Assembly (NCBI GenBank): GCA_013349735.1
Contig: DUZC01000010.1
Coordinates: 1 to 20,146 of the forward strand
Length of the DNA stretch: 20,146 nucleotides
Source of the DNA: Rhodospirillaceae bacterium
GTDB lineage: Bacteria; Pseudomonadota; Alphaproteobacteria; Rhodospirillales; Magnetospirillaceae
Reading direction: 5' to 3'
The translations under genes were made by a program, and so were the position numbers. Below are positions 7,609-15,017 of the stretch, piece by piece (position 1 is the first letter of the stretch; each line of letters begins with the position of its first letter). The notes below the pieces were generated by a model. The model saw only the letters and a list, made by a program, of their open reading frames with translations. It was not told the DNA's origin and made no database searches.

Positions 7609-9276
7609 ATGCTGGATAAGTTGACGATACCAGGCCGCCTTGCCGGCGCCTTTGGGACATTGTTGCTGCTGATGGTCGCTCTCGCAGCGCTTTCGACGCT
7701 CTCGCAGAAAAGCAATGACGGCACCCTGACCGATGTGGTGCGGCGTTATGAGAATTCAACCTCGATCCAGCGGGCTCTAAAAGATTTGGCCTTTTCGCGG
7801 GGCAATATCTGGATGTTCGTTTCGACGGGCAATCCCGCGCTCGAGGCGAGCGCCGCGGAATTGTCTGGCAAAGCCCATGTCCGCCTGAAGGATCTGATTG
7901 CTAACACCAAGAATCCCGATCGCAAAGCCAAAGCCACAGAATTGGAAGGGCTGATCAGTGACTTTGAAGTGAAGTTAGGCAAGGTCAAGGCACTTCGGGG
8001 GCAAGGAATCGATAGCCCGGACGGTTCTGAAACCATCGCCGCCGCCGCCGCGGCGTTCGCTAAATTGAATGACCAGGGCAGTACCCTTGCCAACGAATAT
8101 CTAGACGCCGCAACCGCGGCCAAGGAAGCGGCGGTCCAAGATGCCAGTACGAATATTGGGCTTTCCATCGTCGTCGGCCTGCTCAGCCTGGTTTTGGGCG
8201 TCGGTCTGGCGATGGCGATTGCCCGCTCAATCGACCGGCCTTTGCGGGAAATGGTGGGTTTGGTGGAGCGATTGGGTCGCGGTGAGACGTCGGTTGTCGT
8301 TGCCGGGGTTGAGCGCACCGATGAGTTCGGCCCCTTGGCCAAGGCGCTGGAGCAATGGCGCGCCAGCCTTATCGCCGCAGACCAGCAACGCGAGGAGGAA
8401 CGCCTCCGATTGGTTCAGCGCGAGGCGCGGGCGCGTAAAATGGAGGCCCTTATCACCTCATTCGACCAGGGGGCCACGGGCGTCGTCGAAACCGTATCCG
8501 GCGCCGCTACGGAATTGGAAACGACCGCCCAGACCATGATGGTTACGGCCGATCACGCCAATGCCCAGGCCAATATTGTGGCGTCTGCGGCGGAGATGGC
8601 CTCGAGCAGCTCGCAGGCTGTGGCCAGCGCTGCCGAAGAACTGTCCGCATCGATCAATGAGATCAGTCGCCAGGTTTCGGCCTCATCCCAGTCTTCTAAG
8701 GCGGCGGCCGAGGAAGCCCACCATACCAACCGCATGGTGCAAGGATTGGCAGACAGTTCGTCACGCATTGGGGAAGTGGTCAGTCTGATCAACGACATTG
8801 CGGCCCAGACCAACCTGTTGGCCTTGAATGCCACCATCGAGGCGGCGCGGGCCGGCGATGCGGGCAAGGGCTTTGCGGTTGTTGCCAACGAGGTCAAGAA
8901 TTTGGCCAATCAGACAGCCAAGGCCACCGGTGAGATCGGCACCCAGATCGGGGCCGTGCAGAGCGCAACTCGCGAGGCGGTGGGGGCCATCGAGGCAATC
9001 GTCAACCGCATCGATGAGATCAACCAGATTGCGGGTGCGATTGCCGCCGCCGTTGAGGAGCAAGGGGCTGCAACGGCTGAAATTGCGCGCAATGTCCAAC
9101 AGGCGGCGCAAGGTGCGCAGGAAGTGTCCACGACAATCGTCGGCGTTACGACCGCGGCCGGTGAGACAGGCAGCGCAGCGGGCGAGGTCTTGTCGGCAGC
9201 CCAGTCCTTGGCCCGCGAAACCGTTACTTTGAAGGGCATGATCGAGGGCTTTCTCACCGGCGTTCGCGGCACCTAA
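7609..9276 (+). CDS. Methyl-accepting chemotaxis protein
   Basis: This is a membrane chemoreceptor that controls the CheA kinase. From ATG 7609 (AGGA eight bases upstream) it has 555 residues; an upstream in-frame GTG at 7555 would prepend a non-conserved stretch. Layout: TM1 about 13-33 (LLLLMVALAALSTL), a helical periplasmic sensor about 34-182, TM2 about 183-205 (IGLSIVVGLLSLVLGVGLAM), a HAMP linker about 205-260 (RSIDRPLREMVGLVERLGRGE), then the long cytoplasmic coiled coil. The hairpin tip is the highly conserved EVVSLINDIAAQTNLLALNA stretch starting near residue 389, followed by EAARAGDAGKGFAVVANEVKNLA. No C-terminal CheR/CheB tethering pentapeptide is seen. The ligand cannot be predicted. 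It stands alone, without che genes. Confidence 0.95.
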   Translation: MLDKLTIPGRLAGAFGTLLLLMVALAALSTLSQKSNDGTLTDVVRRYENSTSIQRALKDLAFSRGNIWMFVSTGNPALEASAAELSGKAHVRLKDLIANTKNPDRKAKATELEGLISDFEVKLGKVKALRGQGIDSPDGSETIAAAAAAFAKLNDQGSTLANEYLDAATAAKEAAVQDASTNIGLSIVVGLLSLVLGVGLAMAIARSIDRPLREMVGLVERLGRGETSVVVAGVERTDEFGPLAKALEQWRASLIAADQQREEERLRLVQREARARKMEALITSFDQGATGVVETVSGAATELETTAQTMMVTADHANAQANIVASAAEMASSSSQAVASAAEELSASINEISRQVSASSQSSKAAAEEAHHTNRMVQGLADSSSRIGEVVSLINDIAAQTNLLALNATIEAARAGDAGKGFAVVANEVKNLANQTAKATGEIGTQIGAVQSATREAVGAIEAIVNRIDEINQIAGAIAAAVEEQGAATAEIARNVQQAAQGAQEVSTTIVGVTTAAGETGSAAGEVLSAAQSLARETVTLKGMIEGFLTGVRGT

Positions 9277-9278
9277 AA

Positions 9279-9308
9279 CCGATGTCGTAAGAGGGCAATC
9301 GGCTATTT
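9279..9308 (+). terminator. weak terminator-like hairpin after the chemoreceptor gene
   Basis: CCGAT (9279-9283) pairs with ATCGG (9298-9302) and is followed by CTATTTTT. The stem is only five pairs with a 14-base loop, so it is a weak candidate. Confidence 0.25.
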
Positions 9309-9355
9309 TTCGTCCCCGGAAACGGTAGGTTAAGCTTTCCGCAGTTGCGTTGATG

Positions 9356-9385
9356 TTGACAATGTCTATTAGTCTAGTAGATAGT
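9356..9385 (+). promoter_or_regulatory. candidate porin promoter with overlapping operator-like inverted repeat
   Basis: A perfect -35 box TTGACA (9356-9361) is followed after 18 bases by GATAGT (9380-9385), a 4/6 match to the -10 consensus. The spacer contains TCTATTAG (9365-9372) and CTAGTAGA (9374-9381), which are reverse complements at 7 of 8 positions around a single T at 9373. A repressor bound there would cover the promoter. It lies 53 bases upstream of the preferred porin start. Confidence 0.4.
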
Positions 9386-9437
9386 GGTTAAATGATGAAA
9401 TTTTGCCATGTCGATTAACCAGCGGAGTTCCTTAGCG

Positions 9438-11108
9438 ATGTCCCAGACTATCCATGTTAAAGCTCCGGCGCTCGCCGAGCGTTCCCTTCGCTCACGCCTT
9501 TCGGTATCTGTACCACTGGCGCTGGCCCTTGGCGCCCTTGGTAGCGCCGCCGGTCCGGCCTTCGCGGCCGATGAGGGACAATTGCAGCGGCTGGAAAGTG
9601 CACTTAATCGTCTGGAGGCGCAGCATCAGGCCGAACTAAAAAAACTGCAGGACGAAATCGCGGAGCTAAAAGCCCAGCAGGCCCAGACGACCCAACAACT
9701 CCAGCAGCAACAACCCCCGCCCAATTCTCCTAAATTGGTGGAATCGCCAACCCATCAATTTGGTCTAAGCAGCAATGACGGCCAGAATTCCGTCGCCATT
9801 CTCGCCCGACTGCATTTCGATGCGGGCAGTTATCTCAACACCGAGCCGGATGGTGGTACCAAAGCGGTGGGTCCTGGGATTCCGGGGAAACCCTTGAACA
9901 GTGGCATCGATGCCAGGCGGGCCCGCCTGGGTATCGGCGGAACCTTTCTAGGTGATTGGGCCTATCGATTGATCTATGACTTCGGAAATTCCGCTGATTC
10001 TCTTACTCCCGGTGTGTCCGGGGGCGTGACCTCTGGTGTTGAAAATGCCTATTTGACGTATAACGGGTTCAATCGGCCAAGTTTCATCGTTCCTGCTGCT
10101 GTTGACTTTGGCTATCTGGACATTCCCTTCACCTTGGACGAAGCGACCAGTTCCAACGACATCATGTTCCTTGAACGGTCCTCTTCGCAGGTTGTGGCCA
10201 CCCAATTTGGCGGCGGTGATTTCCGATCAGGTCTTGGTCTGCGTTCCAACAATCAAAGATATTGGGCGGGTGCCTATTTGACCGGGCCGCAGTCGGGAGC
10301 TCCGCACACTGGCGCCAATGATGGCAATTTTGCCGCCTTGGGGCGTTTTGGCTATCAAATCTGGCAAGATACCGAGAGCGCCATCCATTTTGGTGCCAAT
10401 GCCGGCCATTTGTTCAACTCCCGGGTCAACTCTACCACGACCAGTGCCAGCAGCATCAGCACGACAGCCGCAAATAACGGTTTGGCGCTTAGTGACCGTC
10501 CGGAACTGCGCATAGACCCCACAGTGCTTTTGAATACCGGCACGATTCCTTCTCATTCCGGGAGTGTCTATGGTCTGGAAGCAGCGGCTGCCTGGAACAA
10601 TTTCTATAGCCAGGGCGAATATTTCCGGTACAGCGTTGATCAGATCGCCCGAGGGATCAACCCCAGCGACGGAGTGGCCAATCTGGTGTCGCCGACCCTA
10701 AATTTTCAGGGCGGATATGCTGAAGTCAGCTACTCTTTTGGCGGCCGTCGCAAATATATTCCGGAAACCGGGGCGTATTCCGGTGTGATCCCGACCCAGC
10801 CTTTTGCCACCAATGGTGGCGGTTGGGGCGCTTTGGAATTGGCGGCCCGATACAGTGCCATCGACCTCAATGACAAATTTATCCCGGGGCAGGCACCGCA
10901 TCTTACCGGCGGCGTCAATGGCGGCAACTCGAAAGGCGTCGATGTCGGGCTCAATTGGTACCCCAACCTGAACGTACGGTTCATGCTCGATTATATTCAT
11001 ACTGATATCGATACCCTGTTCAAGGCTACGACGAATGGCACGGCATCCACGGCACCGTCGGGGACCCATCTGCAAGCCGTCGCGCTACGCAGCCAGTTTA
11101 CATTCTGA
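9438..11108 (+). CDS. Outer-membrane porin, OprP/OprO (phosphate-selective porin) family
   Basis: This is predicted to be a beta-barrel porin of the OprP/OprO type. The preferred ATG 9438 (GGAG ten bases upstream) gives 556 residues; an in-frame ATG at 9408 would add ten. A long n-region with several Arg is followed by a hydrophobic core (VPLALALGALGSAAG) and a likely signal-peptidase site AFA/AD after residue 43. A heptad-like coiled coil (about 47-85) and a Gln/Pro-rich linker precede the barrel. The barrel opens with HFDAGSYLNTEPDG and has SGIDARRARLGIGGTFLGDW and YRLIYDFGNSAD, typical of this family. The chain ends in Phe (SQFTF), as expected for BAM-assembled barrels. Substrate is uncertain: family members transport phosphate, polyphosphate or other anions, and no pho genes are nearby. 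Confidence 0.85.
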   Translation: MSQTIHVKAPALAERSLRSRLSVSVPLALALGALGSAAGPAFAADEGQLQRLESALNRLEAQHQAELKKLQDEIAELKAQQAQTTQQLQQQQPPPNSPKLVESPTHQFGLSSNDGQNSVAILARLHFDAGSYLNTEPDGGTKAVGPGIPGKPLNSGIDARRARLGIGGTFLGDWAYRLIYDFGNSADSLTPGVSGGVTSGVENAYLTYNGFNRPSFIVPAAVDFGYLDIPFTLDEATSSNDIMFLERSSSQVVATQFGGGDFRSGLGLRSNNQRYWAGAYLTGPQSGAPHTGANDGNFAALGRFGYQIWQDTESAIHFGANAGHLFNSRVNSTTTSASSISTTAANNGLALSDRPELRIDPTVLLNTGTIPSHSGSVYGLEAAAAWNNFYSQGEYFRYSVDQIARGINPSDGVANLVSPTLNFQGGYAEVSYSFGGRRKYIPETGAYSGVIPTQPFATNGGGWGALELAARYSAIDLNDKFIPGQAPHLTGGVNGGNSKGVDVGLNWYPNLNVRFMLDYIHTDIDTLFKATTNGTASTAPSGTHLQAVALRSQFTF

Positions 11109-11118
11109 GGAGGAAGGA

Positions 11119-11163
11119 ATGAGGGGCCTGCGGTTAGGCCTTTGGTCTGGACCGCAGGTCTAA
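11119..11163 (+). CDS. possible 14-codon leader-type ORF (uncertain)
   Basis: Eleven bases after the porin stop, ATG AGG GGC begins a 14-codon ORF (MRGLRLGLWSGPQV). It is preceded by a very strong AGGAGGAAGGA ribosome site five bases away. It contains the whole inverted repeat at 11127-11158 and ends one base past the stop of the convergent HAD gene. Nothing similar is known to me. The strong ribosome site is the only reason to list it; it may be fortuitous. Confidence 0.2.
   Translation: MRGLRLGLWSGPQV
11127..11158. terminator. inverted repeat between convergent genes (possible bidirectional terminator)
   Basis: CCTGCGGT (11127-11134) and ACCGCAGG (11151-11158) form a perfect eight-pair stem with a 16-base loop. 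It sits exactly between the porin stop and the stop of the convergent HAD gene. No T-run follows on either strand, so termination by this element alone is uncertain. Confidence 0.4.
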
Positions 11164-11792
11164 GCGATCGGCAGCAATGCCTTAAGTTGGTCAAGCGTCG
11201 GGGCGTGAATAAGGGGTTTGGGTGCCTCCGGAGGCCGGTCCATACCAAGCCGGTCATGCCAATAGGTCTTCATTCCCGCTTTCGCCGCGCCGGCAAGGTC
11301 ATAGGCCGAGCCTGCGACAAAAAGGCAGCGTGAGGGCAAGACACCAAGCTCCTGAAGCCCCAATGCAAAGGGGTGCGGGTCGGGTTTATAGAAGCCAGCC
11401 CGTTCGGCCGTAACGATGGCGGAAAAAGGCGCGCCGACGCATTTCGCCGCTAAATTCCCAAGCCTTTCCGAGCAATTGGTTACAACGCCGAAAGCAATTC
11501 CCTTATCCACCAGCAATTTCAGTTGCTCTGGAACGCCCGGCCAAGGCTTCAATTCACCATAGCGTTCGGCGAGTTCTGCCGCCAGGTTCGGCGGCAGGCC
11601 AACCGCCTGAGCGGCCTCGCCGACAATATCTTCGTAAGCCCGATAAGCGCCGGTGCGGTTGACGATCCGCAGATATTCAAGCCGCCAGCGCCGGCCGGCG
11701 GCTTCTCCCCCTGCGATCCTGTTCCAGAGGGTCCAGCTATCCAGCAGAGCAGTCAAAAGGTCAAACAAGACGCCGTCAAACTGAGGAAGCAT
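11160..11792 (-). CDS. HAD superfamily hydrolase, haloacid dehalogenase type II-like
   Basis: This is a 210-residue cytosolic hydrolase with a Rossmann-type HAD core and a helical cap (about 15-85). The sequence FDLLTALLDSW places the nucleophile at Asp11. The usual second Asp of DxD is Leu13, as in dehalogenases rather than phosphatases. Motif II is VVTNCS (Thr105/Asn106), motif III is Lys136 in GFYKPDP, and motif IV is reduced to GSAYD (Ser162, Asp165), similar to the SxxxD pattern of L-2-haloacid dehalogenases. A haloacid or related substrate is thus possible, but many family members are unassigned. It is transcribed toward the porin and away from the signalling block. The ribosome site is weak. 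Confidence 0.8.
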   Translation of the reverse strand: MLPQFDGVLFDLLTALLDSWTLWNRIAGGEAAGRRWRLEYLRIVNRTGAYRAYEDIVGEAAQAVGLPPNLAAELAERYGELKPWPGVPEQLKLLVDKGIAFGVVTNCSERLGNLAAKCVGAPFSAIVTAERAGFYKPDPHPFALGLQELGVLPSRCLFVAGSAYDLAGAAKAGMKTYWHDRLGMDRPPEAPKPLIHAPTLDQLKALLPIA

Positions 11793-11883
11793 CGGCCAAA
11801 TTCTTTCGTTATAAGAAGAGGAGCGGTTAACACAAACGCCACAATGCGATAAGACGGAAAATTCGCAAGAGGAGATGGACCCT

Positions 11884-12063
11884 ATGTCACAGGAAATGTT
11901 TCCAAATTGCCGTCACCAATGCGATGGTCAGTGGATGCTGTCGGTTGGCAGTGTAACCACGCGCCCATGCAAATGCCGGGCGCGCCAGAAAGCGATCCGC
12001 CTATGGGGGATTGCAGCGTTCGTTCTGGCGGTTGTCGGCATTATTTGGGCGCTGGCAGCGTAA
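11884..12063 (+). CDS. small cysteine-containing membrane protein (unknown function)
   Basis: This is a 59-residue protein from ATG 11884, nine bases after AGAGGAG. An in-frame ATG at 11875 sits too close to that site. The first half holds CRHQC (Cys9, His11, Cys13) and CKC (Cys29, Cys31), which could bind a metal or form disulphides. A basic stretch (RARQKAIR) then leads into one transmembrane helix (about 41-58, LWGIAAFVLAVVGIIWAL). The basic residues before the helix suggest the cysteine part lies in the cytoplasm. It is not a family I recognise. It lies 26 bases upstream of the response regulator on the same strand, so they may be cotranscribed. Confidence 0.6.
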   Translation: MSQEMFPNCRHQCDGQWMLSVGSVTTRPCKCRARQKAIRLWGIAAFVLAVVGIIWALAA

Positions 12064-12089
12064 GCACATAAAACTCTGGGATGTGAGCC

Positions 12090-12479
12090 GTGGCGGTAAT
12101 TTTTGTGGCCGATGACGTCAGTGTAATCCGCGATACTTTGCGGGCCCTGCTGGAAAAGCAGGGTCACACGGTCTTGGAGGCCGCGAATGGGGTCGAATGC
12201 CTGGCTCTTTTTCGAACCAAGCAACCGGACCTCGTTATTACCGACATGATTATGCCTGAGAAAGATGGGGTCGAGACAATTCGTGAAATTCGTCGGCGGT
12301 TCCCAGAGGTCAAAATTATCGCCATTTCCGACGGGGGGTCCAAAAAGCCCGCAAGTTTTCTCGATTTCGCCCAGGATTCTGGCGCACATCGGGTTTTATC
12401 GAAGATGCAGGGCCTTGGAGGCATTACGGCTTTGGTAAACGAACTTCTTTCCTCCGCCGAACCCGGTCAACGGCCCTGA
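12090..12479 (+). CDS. Receiver-only response regulator (CheY-like)
   Basis: This is a 129-residue single-domain receiver that should be phosphorylated by a histidine kinase not present in the window. The acidic pocket is Asp8/Asp9 (VADD), the phosphoacceptor is Asp52 (VITDMIMP), the switch Ser is 80 (AISDGG) and the conserved Lys is 105. The usual Lys-Pro after beta-5 is Lys-Met (LSKM). No DNA-binding or enzymatic output domain follows, so it must act by protein contact. The start is GTG at 12090 with a mediocre ribosome site (GGGATGTGAG nearby). It is 75 bases upstream of the GGDEF-hemerythrin gene, which suggests a functional link that is not proven. Confidence 0.88.
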   Translation: MAVIFVADDVSVIRDTLRALLEKQGHTVLEAANGVECLALFRTKQPDLVITDMIMPEKDGVETIREIRRRFPEVKIIAISDGGSKKPASFLDFAQDSGAHRVLSKMQGLGGITALVNELLSSAEPGQRP

Positions 12480-12554
12480 AAAAAACCGGTACCCATATTT
12501 CGAATTGCTTATATATTTTCCTTTCAACTTTGCGGGCGGATCGGACTCCATAGG

Positions 12555-14285
12555 GTGAACAGCGGTCACAAAGTTTTTGAGCAAGATCCACGCTTCTATA
12601 AAACGATCTTTGATCTTGCCGGCGATGCGATTATCGCCTGTTCTGAACAAGGACAGGCGGTGGAATGCAACCAGTCCGCTTTGGATATGTTTGGCTGTCG
12701 GCGCGAGCAATTAATTGGCTCGACCCCGTCAGATTGGTCACCGCTGTTTCAGCCCAACGGCAAAAGCAGCGAGGAAATGGCCAGAGAGGTTTTCAGCCAG
12801 GTCGAATCCGAAGGCGAAGCGCATTTCGAATGGGAACACCGGCGGGCGGATGGTGCCCCGCTATGGGTGGACGTTACGGTCCGCCTGGCTAAAACAGAGC
12901 AAACAAACCTGTTTGTTATTATTTCCCGCGATATTACCAAGCGGAAGCTGGTTGAAGGGGCGTTGCGGCAACATCAGGAATTGCTGCAAGAGGTCCAAGA
13001 GGTGGCGAAACTTGGTCATTATGTCTACGACATTACGACGGACCGCTGGGTCAGTTCAGCCATTCTCGATGGAATTTTTGGCATAGATCAGGCCTATCCC
13101 CGCGATGCCCGCCATTGGTTGGATTTGGTCGCTCCCGATTGCCGAGACAGAATGCAGGCGCATCTCAATGCCGTTTTGGCGAAGGCTATGCCCTTTGACG
13201 AAGAATACCGGATCATTCGTCCCAGTGATGGCCAGGAACGATGGGTCCATGGCCACGGAAAATTACAGGTCGATGCGGGTGGGCGTCCCCTCGTCATGGT
13301 GGGCACCATCCAGGATATTACGGAACGTAAGCAGGCCGACCTGCAAATCAATTTTATGGCCTTTCATGATGGCTTGACCGGGCTTCCCAACCGAGCGCTC
13401 TTTTTCGATCGTTTCTCCCAGTCGATCTCGCATGCAAAACGAAATAAGAACTGTGTGGCCCTGCTTTTCATTGACCTTGACCGGTTTAAACCGGTGAATG
13501 ACCGCTATGGCCATGAAGCCGGCGATTTTGTGCTGAAAACAATTGCGGCACGCCTGCTTTCCGCGGTGCGCTCAATGGATACCGTCGCCCGGATCGGGGG
13601 CGATGAATTTGTTGTAATGCTGGACGAGTTGGAACAATCCGGTGAAGCAGCCTCGGTTGCCGCCAAGCTGATCGACAGCATCACCCTGCCCATCCAACTC
13701 CCCAACGGTCCTCAATGCGAAGTGGGTGCCAGTGTGGGCATCAGTATTTATCCGGAAAATGGAACAGAGATTGATGCTCTGATGGCCGGCGCCGATGCGG
13801 CGATGTATCAGAGCAAAACAAGCGGCGATAAAAAGCTTCACTATTTCCAGGGAACCGCCAGCTCCAGTGGATTTGGTGAGGATTGGCCTCATTTTGACGA
13901 TCAGCATCTGGTTGGCATTGCCGAAATCGACACGCAACACAAAGAATTGGCAGATTTCATTAAGCGACTTAATGCGGCGATCAGAAACAAATTAGATGAA
14001 AGTGAAATTAGAGGCGTATTTAACAAACTAATAAGTTATACAACCCATCATTTTGAATCAGAAAAGGCCTTAATGGAGAGTTACGATTATCCAAATTGGC
14101 AATCTCATGATCGAGAGCATAAGCGTCTGCTTTCTAATCTTTCATTTTTTTGGTCAAGCCTAAATAAAGGCACCGATTTTTTTGTAATGCAAGCGATCAG
14201 AGATTGGCTTTTGCACCATATCCTTACCGAGGACAAGTCGCTTGGCGAATTTATCCGGCAGCGGCTCTTACGGAGCGAACTATGA
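12555..14285 (+). CDS. PAS-PAS-GGDEF-bacteriohemerythrin protein (putative O2/redox-responsive diguanylate cyclase)
   Basis: This 576-residue soluble protein is predicted to make c-di-GMP from GTP under control of its sensor domains. Two PAS domains (about 14-130 and 140-255) each end in an I(S/Q)DIT(K/E)RK linker typical of PAS-PAC modules. The cyclase domain (about 266-430) has DGLTGLPNR, IDLDRFKPVND, an intact GGDEF at 348-352 and the RxxD inhibitory site RSMD at 339-342, exactly five residues upstream. The C-terminal bacteriohemerythrin domain (about 445-570) keeps the seven di-iron ligands: His462, His499, Glu503, His518, His522, His555, Asp560. No transmembrane segment is evident. The start is GTG 12555 with a poor ribosome site. 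Its stop overlaps the next gene (ATGA). Oxygen or redox sensing is inferred from the hemerythrin family. Confidence 0.93.
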   Translation: MNSGHKVFEQDPRFYKTIFDLAGDAIIACSEQGQAVECNQSALDMFGCRREQLIGSTPSDWSPLFQPNGKSSEEMAREVFSQVESEGEAHFEWEHRRADGAPLWVDVTVRLAKTEQTNLFVIISRDITKRKLVEGALRQHQELLQEVQEVAKLGHYVYDITTDRWVSSAILDGIFGIDQAYPRDARHWLDLVAPDCRDRMQAHLNAVLAKAMPFDEEYRIIRPSDGQERWVHGHGKLQVDAGGRPLVMVGTIQDITERKQADLQINFMAFHDGLTGLPNRALFFDRFSQSISHAKRNKNCVALLFIDLDRFKPVNDRYGHEAGDFVLKTIAARLLSAVRSMDTVARIGGDEFVVMLDELEQSGEAASVAAKLIDSITLPIQLPNGPQCEVGASVGISIYPENGTEIDALMAGADAAMYQSKTSGDKKLHYFQGTASSSGFGEDWPHFDDQHLVGIAEIDTQHKELADFIKRLNAAIRNKLDESEIRGVFNKLISYTTHHFESEKALMESYDYPNWQSHDREHKRLLSNLSFFWSSLNKGTDFFVMQAIRDWLLHHILTEDKSLGEFIRQRLLRSEL

Positions 14286-14626
14286 AAAGCACGGGCGAAC
14301 AAGTGGATCTGATGGCGGCGATGGAAGTGGATCAATTGCAAAGTCAAATCGCGGAACTGCGCCGGGAAATCGATGCGCTACGCTTTGAAGCGGCTCTTGA
14401 CGCCTGCCATATCGCCGGACTTTCGGCTCAGCTGAAGGCCCTCATCGGCGAAAGCGAAAATTGTCCGAATGCGGCGGCGCACCCTTTGGTCGAGCGCGCC
14501 GAATATATCGACAGCCGCACCGGTTTGCCGATAAAGAAGACCAAAGCATTGCCCTTGTACCGCGAGGCCTTTGACAGTGAGGCAATTAATTTGGATATCC
14601 GGAATCCGGAGCAATATCGCAGTTAA
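14282..14626 (+). CDS. small coiled-coil protein translationally coupled to the GGDEF-hemerythrin gene (unknown function)
   Basis: This 114-residue protein has its ATG at 14282, overlapping the upstream TGA by four bases (ATGA) with CGGAG before it, so the two are almost certainly cotranslated. Residues about 15-62 are predicted helical with a heptad-like coiled coil (VDQLQSQIAELRREIDALRF). The rest is mixed, with a single Cys in ESENCPN and a hydrophilic C-terminus (EYIDSRTGLPIKKTK). There is no signal peptide or transmembrane segment. I do not recognise the family. The coupling suggests a partner or adaptor for the cyclase, which is inference only. Confidence 0.7.
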   Translation: MKSTGEQVDLMAAMEVDQLQSQIAELRREIDALRFEAALDACHIAGLSAQLKALIGESENCPNAAAHPLVERAEYIDSRTGLPIKKTKALPLYREAFDSEAINLDIRNPEQYRS

Positions 14627-14690
14627 CTGGCATTGCGAATCCCGGCAGCGGCTCCCATAATATCATTTGAGCTCGAAACCCGGAGGTTCC

Positions 14691-15002
14691 ATGCAAACCG
14701 ACAATCGCTTGTTTGATGACCTGGCCCGTATGGCAAGTGGTGCCTTGAATGCTGTGACGGGACTGAAAACCGAAGCGGAAACTTTGGTTCGCCAACAATT
14801 GGAATCCTTCGTGAGCTCAATGAATCTGGTAACGCGCGAAGAGTTCGAAGCTGTGCAAGCCATGGCCGCCAAGGCCCGAGACGAGCAGGAGTCCCTTGCT
14901 GAACGGCTGGCCAGGGCGGAAGCAACCATCGCCAGCTTAACCGCGCCGAAAGCCAAGGAGGCAACCAGCCCGGCGAAGCGCAAGCCAAGCGCCAAGACCT
15001 GA
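14691..15002 (+). CDS. Accessory factor UbiK family protein (BMFP domain)
   Basis: This 103-residue protein from ATG 14691 follows a perfect GGAGG by four bases; an in-frame upstream start at 14667 is less likely. The N-terminal amphipathic part (NRLFDDLARMASGALNAVTGLKTEAE) and the following helix with LVTREEFEAVQAMAAKARDEQESLAERL and a C-terminal coiled coil are typical of the BMFP/UbiK family. A Lys/Pro/Ala-rich tail (KAKEATSPAKRKPSAKT) follows. UbiK family members assist aerobic ubiquinone biosynthesis by binding UbiJ and membranes in enterobacteria. Alphaproteobacterial members are less studied, so the symbol is left open. It is followed by a hairpin at 15018-15083. Confidence 0.8.
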   Translation: MQTDNRLFDDLARMASGALNAVTGLKTEAETLVRQQLESFVSSMNLVTREEFEAVQAMAAKARDEQESLAERLARAEATIASLTAPKAKEATSPAKRKPSAKT

Positions 15003-15017
15003 AGGCCTTAGGGCAGC

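Noticed and set aside
9277..9437. Pho box upstream of the phosphate-porin-like gene
   Set aside because: No tandem CTGTCAT-type repeat with the required 11-base period was found; the nearby repeat is an inverted one.
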